The notes under the pieces are model-generated. The model made no database searches. It was not told the origin of the DNA and saw only the letters and a program-made list of their open reading frames with translations. A stretch of DNA of 64,000 bases from Prorocentrum cordatum (taxonomy: Eukaryota; Sar; Dinophyceae; Prorocentrales; Prorocentraceae). Where the stretch lies: assembly GCA_963575745.1 (NCBI GenBank), contig CAUYUJ010021174.1, positions 1 to 64,000 of the forward strand, given 5' to 3'. The position numbers and the translations under genes are program-made. The stretch's first letter is position 1, and every line of letters starts with the position of its first letter. Below, piece by piece: positions 57,995 through 64,000 of this stretch.

Positions 57995-58515
57995 CTGAAG
58001 GGGCCCCAGGACACACAAATAAATACACACAAATGAAAAACAGATTTCCCATATTTTCTTATATGCTCGGGTTTTGTGTCTTCCCCCCCCACTTCCCATA
58101 TTTTCCCACATGTTCCTGGGGATCGACGAGTAATTGCGTCTGTGTGTTTTGTCCCCTCCTGGGAGACTTCCAGGAACCCCATGCTGAAAAACCCCGACTT
58201 CGACTACTCCGCCGTGAGCTCTCGGCGATTTGGCGTGGGTGGGGCAGGAGCTGCCGCCCCGCCTGTCGGGGTCGGGGGCTCCTCCGGGGCCGGGCCCCGC
58301 CCCACTCTGCCGTCGCTGCTTTTTGCTCCGCCAGTCTCTGGCCCACTTTTTTGAAGAGGCCCTGGGACACACAAATAAATAGACACAGATGACTGGATTC
58401 CCCATCTAGTCCCATATTTTCTGGGTTTTTGTCTTCCCCCCCACTTCCCATACTCTCCCATATTTTCTGGGATCGACGATTCATTGTGTCTGTGTGTTTT
58501 TCCCCTCCTGATTTT
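57995..58515 (+). repeat. Dispersed repeat family GTCTTCCCCCC, copies 5 and 6
   Basis: GGCCCCAGGACACACAAATA, TGTCTTCCCCCCCCACTTCC, TGGGGATCGACGAGTAATTG at 57995-58180; AGGCCCTGGGACACACAAAT, TGTCTTCCCCCCCACTTCCC, TGGGATCGACGATTCATTGT at 58360-58515. Confidence 0.8.
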
Positions 58516-58689
58516 TTCTGGGGCAGATTTTTCCCCGCCCCACGTTTTCGCATCGTCTGGGAGGCATGTCCGACACACTCCTGAATAGCAACATCCGCTG
58601 ACGTACGGCGGATCTGGAGTCAGGGCAAGATTCGAGAGAGGCTGGGGGCGCGTTCGAAGCCCCGCAGAAGGGGTCGAAACAGACGGGGT

Positions 58690-59235
58690 CGGAGGATCTC
58701 GACGCATCGCCGATGCCTCGGCGATGTATCGGCGAATTACTGGCGATGAGTCGTCGACGTAAGCGACGCGTCGGCGACGTCGACGTGAAGCAAATCGGGC
58801 CCCGCATCGAGCCGCATCGTCTATGCATCGGCGATGCGGCGCGATCCTCCGACTCCATCTACGCCGACCCCATCTGGGAGACCTAGAGTGTTTCGCCCTT
58901 GTTGAAAAGGGCCCAAGGACACAAGTAAATACACTCAAATAACAGCATTCCACATATTTTTCCATATTGTTGGGATTTCCGTCTTCCCCCCCAGCTCCCA
59001 TATTTTCCTATATTTTCTAGGGGATCGACTGTTAATTGTGTCTCTGTGTTTTCTCCCCTCCTGACTTTTGTGGGGCTCTGGGAGGCTCCCGTCACCACGG
59101 CGGGATCCCCCGTCGCGAGTCTGGCGAGCACGCACTCCAAGAGAAGAGAAGGTCCGGGGCTCCAGGCTGGTGCCTCGGCGAGGGGCTGGGCGAATCCCCT
59201 GACTTCCTCGCGTCCCCGGAGCGATCCATTTGTAT
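58690..59235 (+). repeat. Long copy of the GTCTTCCCCCC repeat with CACCACGGCGGGATCC tail (copy 7)
   Basis: ATCGCCGATGCCTCGGCGAT and related words, GACCCCATCTGGGAGACC, AAGGGCCCAAGGACACAAGT, TCTTCCCCCCCAGCTCCCAT, GGGGATCGACTGTTAATTGT, then the tail shared with 54129-54320. It suggests a full unit of about 500 bp. Confidence 0.8.
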
Positions 59236-59384
59236 AAAAACAAAAACAAAATCTGGGACAACGGCCGTCACTGGCCCCGCCCCCCCCCCCAAATGACGTC
59301 ACGCTCCGCGCCGGCGGCGTCCAGGAATGCCCGGGAGGACCGTGGCCAAACAGGAGCAGGCAGCATGCAGGGGGCGATCTGCAC

Positions 59385-59510
59385 CACAGCGCCCGTGTAC
59401 ACCGCAGTGCGCGCGTGCACCGCAGACCGCTTGTACATCGCAGCGCCTGTGTACACCGCAATGCCTGCGTGCACCACGGCGCCTGTGCACACCACTTTGC
59501 GCGTTTCGGC
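59385..59510. repeat. Tandem repeat of about 21 bp
   Basis: Units like GCGCCTGTGTACACCGCAATG, about six copies. Confidence 0.8.
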
Positions 59511-59519
59511 GTTAGCCCT

Positions 59520-60000
59520 CTTGTAAGTCATGATGTATCATTGATATAACCATTGGAAGTCATGTTATAATCAGGACATCTCAAGATATATCTAACCCAA
59601 TGCATTGCTAACTGTTTATATCTTCTGGCAGTTGTCAACCTGTTGCAGCCCGTTGCGGCCGTTGTAACTCACTCATAACTGCACTTGCAGATTCCCCGCA
59701 ACAACATCTAACCCACATACAAAACGATGTAAGATTTTACAATGTGTCCACAACGCACATGCAACTGCGAATGCAACTGCAATCCAATTACCAAAAGTTA
59801 GCAACAGTTAGCGGTAGTTAGCAAAAGTTACACATGGATCCCAAACAGGGCCCCGCCCACCCCCACCCCCACCCCGAGATGCGGACGAGGATGATGCGGT
59901 CACTCCAGCCTGCCTGAGCGCGGGCGATGATGCTGGGCAGAGCGGGCGATGCCTCGCACACCAGCCTGGGCAGCTGGGCAGCATCCGAGCGTAGTCTTGG
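59520..60000. other. No feature recognised
   Basis: AT-richer unique sequence with AAAAGTTAGCAACAGTTAGC repeats near 59790-59830. Confidence 0.4.
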
Positions 60001-60008
60001 ATTCCCTT

Positions 60009-60716
60009 TCCTCCTCCTCCTCCTCTTCATCCTCTCACCTCTCCTCCTCCTCCTCCTCCTCCTCCTCCTCTCCTCCTCCTCCTCCTCCTCCTTCCTCCTC
60101 CCTCTCCTCGCTCCTACTCCCCTCCTCACCCTCCTCCTCCTCCTCCTCCTCCTCCTCTTCTTCCTCCTCCTCCTTCTCCTCCTCCTCCTCCTCCTCCTCC
60201 CTTTCCTCCCCATCCCCCTCCTGCGTATCCTCCCCCTCCTCCTCCTCCTCCTCCTCCTCTGTCCTACCTCGTCCTAGTTCTCTCTCTCTCTCTCTCTCAC
60301 TCTCTCTCTCTCTCTCGCCATTCTCCCCCTCCTCATCCCTATCCTCGTCATGCTTTCATTTCCCGTCGCGTCCCTCCTCATCTCCCCCCCCCCCCCCCCC
60401 CCCCCCTGTTCCTCCCCATACCCCCTCGTCCTCCACCTACCACCCACCCCATCCCCTGCCCCCCTTCCCCATCCCCCTCCTCATCCCCCTCCTCCTCCCC
60501 CTCCTCCTCCTCCTCCTCCTCCTTCTCCCCGCAGGCACCTCCACTTCCCCCCATCCACCCACCCCCTACCCCCGCCTCATGCACATCGACCCCCCTCACC
60601 GAACTCCACATCCCTCCAACCCACCTCCTCCTGCTCCTCCCCCTACTCCTCCTATTCCTCCTACTCCTCCTACTCCTCCTACTCCTCCTACTCCTCCTAC
60701 TCCTCCTACTCCTCCT
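60009..60716. repeat. CCT, CT and CTCCTA microsatellites
   Basis: CCT at 60009-60265, CT at 60279-60318, a C run near 60390, CCT at 60480-60520, CTCCTACTC at 60640-60716. On the minus strand it lies in the intron after the exon ending at 60749. Confidence 0.9.
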
Positions 60717-60748
60717 CAGCGGAAACGGACGCGCCGTCACCCCTTCAC

Positions 60749-60937
60749 ATACTTCACGAGGGCATTCCAGGACCCCTTCGGGTCCACCGCCCATGAAAAC
60801 GCGCGGTCCACGCGCTCCCCCTCAGCCAAAACCCTCCAGCGCATCGACGGCAGGGAGGTGTAGACCCGCCGACCCGCAAACGCGGGCTCGCCCGCCGTGA
60901 GGTGGTCGGGGTCATGGTCGTCGTCGTCGTGGTCGCG

Positions 60938-61015
<78 letters not shown>

Positions 61016-61198
61016 TTCGTCGTCGTGGTCGCCGTCGTCGGCGGGTGGTCGGCAGACTTCTCGGATCTTGAAGTTGCGGTAGACGTGGGGTTTGGTGGGG
61101 GAGGTCGGGACGCCAGGGAACGATAAGTTCGGCGGCGGCGCCGCCGCTGGTTTTTTGGCCACCGCCGCAGGCTTCTTCTTGGCCACCGTGACTTTGGC
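60749..61198 (-). CDS. Exon: KKPAA-rich basic segment, poly-Asp tract and C-terminal folded segment
   Basis: 450 nt between a long pyrimidine tract plus CCTCAG and the donor AAGTAT|GTGAAG. It reads AKVTVAKKKPAAVAKKPAAA, FPGVPTSPTKPHVYRNFKIR, then a (GAC)n-encoded run of about 28 Asp broken by H and R, then GRRVYTSLPSMRWRVLAEGE, RVDRAFSWAVDPKGSWNALV. The final segment has the WRV..G.R...AF.W...W pattern of small beta-rich DNA-binding domains, and KKPAA tails are, from memory, common in dinoflagellate nuclear proteins; both are weak hints. Start and end exons are not identified. Confidence 0.6.
60909..61035. repeat. GTC trinucleotide array within the exon
   Basis: About 35 GTC triplets on the plus strand, reading as Asp on the coding strand. 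Confidence 0.95.
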
Positions 61199-61347
61199 CT
61201 GAGGGGCGGGGGCGGGCGGCCCCAGGAGGAGGGCGGGGATGAGGAGTGGGGAAGGGGGAGGGGATCAGGAGCAGGAGGAACGAGGGCTAACGAGAAGCTG
61301 CGAGGACGAGCGATGGCGAGCGGGGAGGAGTGAGGAGCGAGGAGGAG

Positions 61348-61517
61348 GACCTCATCCTCCTCCTCCTCTCCTCCTCCTCCTCCTCCTCCTCCTCCTCCTC
61401 CTCCGCCTCCCCCCCAGCCTCATCTCTCGTCCTCCCTCCCTCCCCCCCCCTCCTCCTCCCCCTCCTCCTCCTCCTCCTCCTCCTCCTCTCGTCCCCTCCT
61501 CCTCCCCCCCCTCTCCT

Positions 61518-61552
<35 letters not shown>

Positions 61553-61735
61553 CTCCTCCTCCTCCTCCTCCCTCCTCCTCCTCCTCCTCCCCATGCCTCC
61601 TCCTCCTCTCCTCCTCCTCCTCCTCCTCCTCCTCCTCCTCTCCTCCCGCCTCCTCCTCCTCCTCCTCCCCCTCGTCCTCCTCATCCTTCTACTGCTCCTC
61701 AGCCTCCTCCTCTGTCTCATCCTCTCCCATTCCCT
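61348..61735. repeat. CCT and CTCCTG microsatellites
   Basis: CCT triplets with TGCTCC hexamers near 61522-61552. Confidence 0.95.
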
Positions 61736-61788
61736 CCCGCTCCCCCCCCCCCCGCTCCACCTCTTCATTCCCCCCATCCTCCTCTCCT

Positions 61789-61870
61789 CTACTCCTCCTT
61801 GCGCGCCTTGCCCAAACCCGCTGGGCGGCCCCTCTTGCCCTTCTTGCCGCCGCCGATCGCGATCTGGAAC
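61789..61870 (-). CDS. Probable terminal exon with AT-hook-like motif
   Basis: After TGGCCCAG the frame reads FQIAIGGGKKGKRGRPAGLG, KARKEE, TAG (61791-61789). KRGRP is the core of AT-hook DNA-binding motifs. It may be the last exon of the gene starting right of 62748, but the exons between are not resolved. Confidence 0.5.
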
Positions 61871-62207
61871 CTGGGCCAGGGCAAGCGGGCGGGCTCGCCC
61901 TCGCCAACTCCCCATCCCGCCCCGAGGGGCCTGGCGGGCGGAAGGGCGAGGAGGGCAAACGGGAGGGGGGAGGAATTGACGAGGTGAATTGGCGAGGGGC
62001 TCAGGGGGGGAGGGGGGGGGGATTGGGCGGGTAGGCGATGGCGGGCCCTCCCTCTTGCCCTGGCCCTGGGCGCTCTTCGGCCATGGCCGCGACGCCCATG
62101 GGCGCGCGAGGCTGCGCGTCGACCACCGCCGCCGCCGCGCCTCCTCGGGCGGCGGGGGGATGGGGGCAGCGAAGATGAGAACGGTGACAAAGTCGAGCAC
62201 GAGGAGC

Positions 62208-62208
<1 letters not shown>
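61871..62208. other. GC-rich sequence, possible exon near 62050-62150
   Basis: The minus strand has two competing frames (WPKSAQGQGKR and MAEERPGPGQEGGPAIAY). Not decided. Confidence 0.25.
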
Positions 62209-62304
<96 letters not shown>

Positions 62305-62312
62305 AAAAAAAT

Positions 62313-62363
<51 letters not shown>

Positions 62364-62368
62364 AGAGA

Positions 62369-62418
<50 letters not shown>
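62209..62418. repeat. GA array, A tract, GA array
   Basis: (GA)n from 62209, about 45 A with a single TC interruption at 62311-62360, then (GA)n to 62418. Confidence 0.95.
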
Positions 62419-62419
<1 letters not shown>

Positions 62420-62747
62420 GGGGGCACAGGTTGAGGGCGGTTGCTTCGCAACGTGAAATTCTGGCCTCACTCATCTTAAAAATGTTCGCAACCTTTACAC
62501 GGATTCGAGGGGGGCGGTGTTCAAAATGTAGCTCTCGCCGCAGCGCCGCACGCATTCGCTTGAGCAAGCTGCAACACTTACGCGGGCCCAGGGCTGCCCG
62601 TTTTCAAAAGGCGGCTCGCGCTCGAGACTTCCTCTATCTTCAGATCCCGAAGTCGTGCATGTTACAACAGCCGCACGGGTGGAGGGCTGCTCTTTTTCAA
62701 AAGTAGGCCTCCCTTCTTCCTCATCCCTCCCTCCTGCTCGTCATTGC
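62419..62747. other. No feature recognised
   Basis: Mixed sequence. Contains CCCGTTTTCAAAAGGCGGCTCG and GCTGCTCTTTTTCAAAAGTAG, a loosely repeated pair. Confidence 0.4.
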
Positions 62748-64000
62748 TCAAGTGATCCGGTATCCTGCCCTCCTCTCCTGGAATGCGGAGGGGGGGGGGC
62801 GTCCTGGCGCCGCGCCCGCGACGGGCGCCGCGGCCGTCTCGCCCCCCTCGGCGGCGGGGGCGCCGCCTGCGGGGGCGCCGCCTGCTGGCTGTGGCGCGTC
62901 GCCCAGCGGCACCGCGGCGGGCGCCCACGGCGGTGCGAGGCCCTGCCCTGGGGCGGCGCGGTGCCATCCGCCGTGCGGGCCGCTGCCGTACGGGACCATG
63001 GCGCCGCCGTGCCCGTGGGGGGTGCCGCCGCGGCCGTGGCAGCCGTGGCAGCCGCGAGGGGCGGCGTCGTAGCCGTCGCGAGGGTCACCCAGGCCGCGGC
63101 GCGTGAGCTGCAAGCCAGGGCAATACGGGCCCCCTGGCATGTGAAGGCTGTCCTCTATCATGCCCGCCATCCTGCCCTCGAACTTCCCGACCCCGCCGCG
63201 CCTCTGGGAGTGGCGCGAGGTCTCGGTGGGCACCGTGGCGTGGCTGCGTCGGCACGGCAGCTTCTGCTGGAGTTGGAAGATCACCATCTCGTCCACTGGG
63301 CACTTCACGGGCCCCTTGCCCTCGGGGAACGCGCGGTCGAACAGGTCCTTGTCCAAGACCGCCAGGTCTCCAGGGGCGTCGGGGTACTCGATCTGGCGGC
63401 CATGGTGCGGGAGGACGTACCGCTTGCGCAACAGCTCGATCTCGGTGCCGATCTTTTCCTTCTGGCGAAGGCACTCGATGGGGTTCTCGATGGGGCGCGT
63501 GCCTGGGGGGGTCCTGCAGGCCATCCACACGCACCAGATGTCGCGCTTCGTAGTCTCCGATGGGCTCGTGAGCCCCAGCTCGTCGCAGCGCTTGACCACG
63601 GTCGGCAGCGCGTGCAACTCCCACGAGCAGTTCTCGCTCAGCCATAGGTCCCACATCTCTGAGGTCATGTAGCGGTGAAAGCAAGGGCACTGTTGCAGCT
63701 GGCTCTTGCTCCTGGCGGGGGCCTGGCCTCCAGAGGGGCCAGGGGCAGCGCGGGCAGCGCGGCGCGATGAGCGCCCCGTGAGGATAAGCTGAGCGTACTT
63801 GGCCTGGGTGATCTCGGCGATCCTCTCGCGGTCGCCCAGCGAGATGCCAGACTCGTTCAGCACCTTGAAGATTTCAGTGACGTCCGTGAGGCAGATCGCG
63901 GGCGCCGCGACCACCGCTTGCTCGAACATCCCCGCGGCGGCTGCCAAGTCCACTTTGCCCATGGTTGTCTTAGTCACGACCAGGTGCTCGAGAATGTTGC
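62748..64000 (-). CDS. Unrecognised protein, open at right edge
   Basis: The frame is open from base 64000 (NILEHLVVTKTTMGKVDL) to TGA at 62748, so the N-terminus may lie outside; the first ATG inside is at 63962. The middle looks folded: WDLWLSENCSWELHALPTVV, KRCDELGLTSPSETTKRDIW, CVWMACR, ENPIECLRQKEKIGTEIELL, LDKDLFDRAFPEGKGP. The C-terminal 130 residues are Gly/Pro/Ala/His-rich (GCHGCHGRGG, GGAPAGGAPA) and may run into an intron (TTCCAG|GAGAGG). I do not know the family. Confidence 0.65.
   Translation of the reverse strand, partial: NILEHLVVTKTTMGKVDLAAAAGMFEQAVVAAPAICLTDVTEIFKVLNESGISLGDRERIAEITQAKYAQLILTGRSSRRAARAAPGPSGGQAPARSKSQLQQCPCFHRYMTSEMWDLWLSENCSWELHALPTVVKRCDELGLTSPSETTKRDIWCVWMACRTPPGTRPIENPIECLRQKEKIGTEIELLRKRYVLPHHGRQIEYPDAPGDLAVLDKDLFDRAFPEGKGPVKCPVDEMVIFQLQQKLPCRRSHATVPTETSRHSQRRGGVGKFEGRMAGMIEDSLHMPGGPYCPGLQLTRRGLGDPRDGYDAAPRGCHGCHGRGGTPHGHGGAMVPYGSGPHGGWHRAAPGQGLAPPWAPAAVPLGDAPQPAGGAPAGGAPAAEGGETAAAPVAGAAPGRPPPSAFQERRAGYRIT

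Overview
The window looks like nuclear DNA of a dinoflagellate. Reasons: an incomplete copia-type retroelement whose Gag and protease resemble dinoflagellate elements; genes broken into short exons with GC or GA as well as GT donors and AG|G acceptors; and very dense simple repeats and fold-back elements. Genus is not decided. No bacterial operons, CRISPR arrays, rRNA genes or convincing tRNA genes were found.

Region 1 (1-10740, minus strand): the 5' part of a large retroelement running off the left edge. The reading order is a membrane-anchored Gag with a CCHC zinc knuckle (7576-10740), a low-complexity linker ORF (5914-7557), a 1423-codon ORF with a Tpt1/KptA-like RNA 2'-phosphotransferase domain, a RING-H2 finger and a retropepsin-like protease (1624-5895), a short ORF (1061-1627), and a conserved-looking domain of unknown function (1-1061). 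Integrase and reverse transcriptase, if present, lie outside. The first three ORFs share one frame and are separated by single TGA codons, each followed 18 nt later by ATG. The next two junctions are ATGA and TAATG overlaps. About forty 14-15 bp hairpin-forming sequences of the form GCGGG-N4-CCCGC are scattered through the coding sequence, most read as Ala-Gly-x-Pro-Ala.

Region 2 (10.7-43 kb): repeats dominate, including several TIR or fold-back families, microsatellites and a tandem satellite. Islands of host gene sit among them: four exons of the C-terminal NOT-box part of CNOT3/NOT5 (15021-18596, minus), with the satellite in its 2 kb intron, and two well-formed exons of an unrecognised gene (25676-26017, minus).

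Region 3 (43.9-49 kb): richer in unique sequence, with several minus-strand exon-like segments of unknown function.

Region 4 (49-60 kb): an 800 bp ACAT array, a 100-N assembly gap (51161-51260), a diverged ~0.8 kb duplication and dispersed copies of a GTCTTCCCCCC repeat.

Region 5 (60.7-64 kb, minus): an exon with a KKPAA-rich basic tail and a poly-Asp tract, a terminal exon with an AT-hook-like GKRGRP motif, and the open 3' part of an unrecognised protein reaching the right edge. All convincing coding sequence in the window is on the minus strand, which fits the unidirectional gene arrays known in dinoflagellates. Exon joins are inferred by eye and no database search was run.
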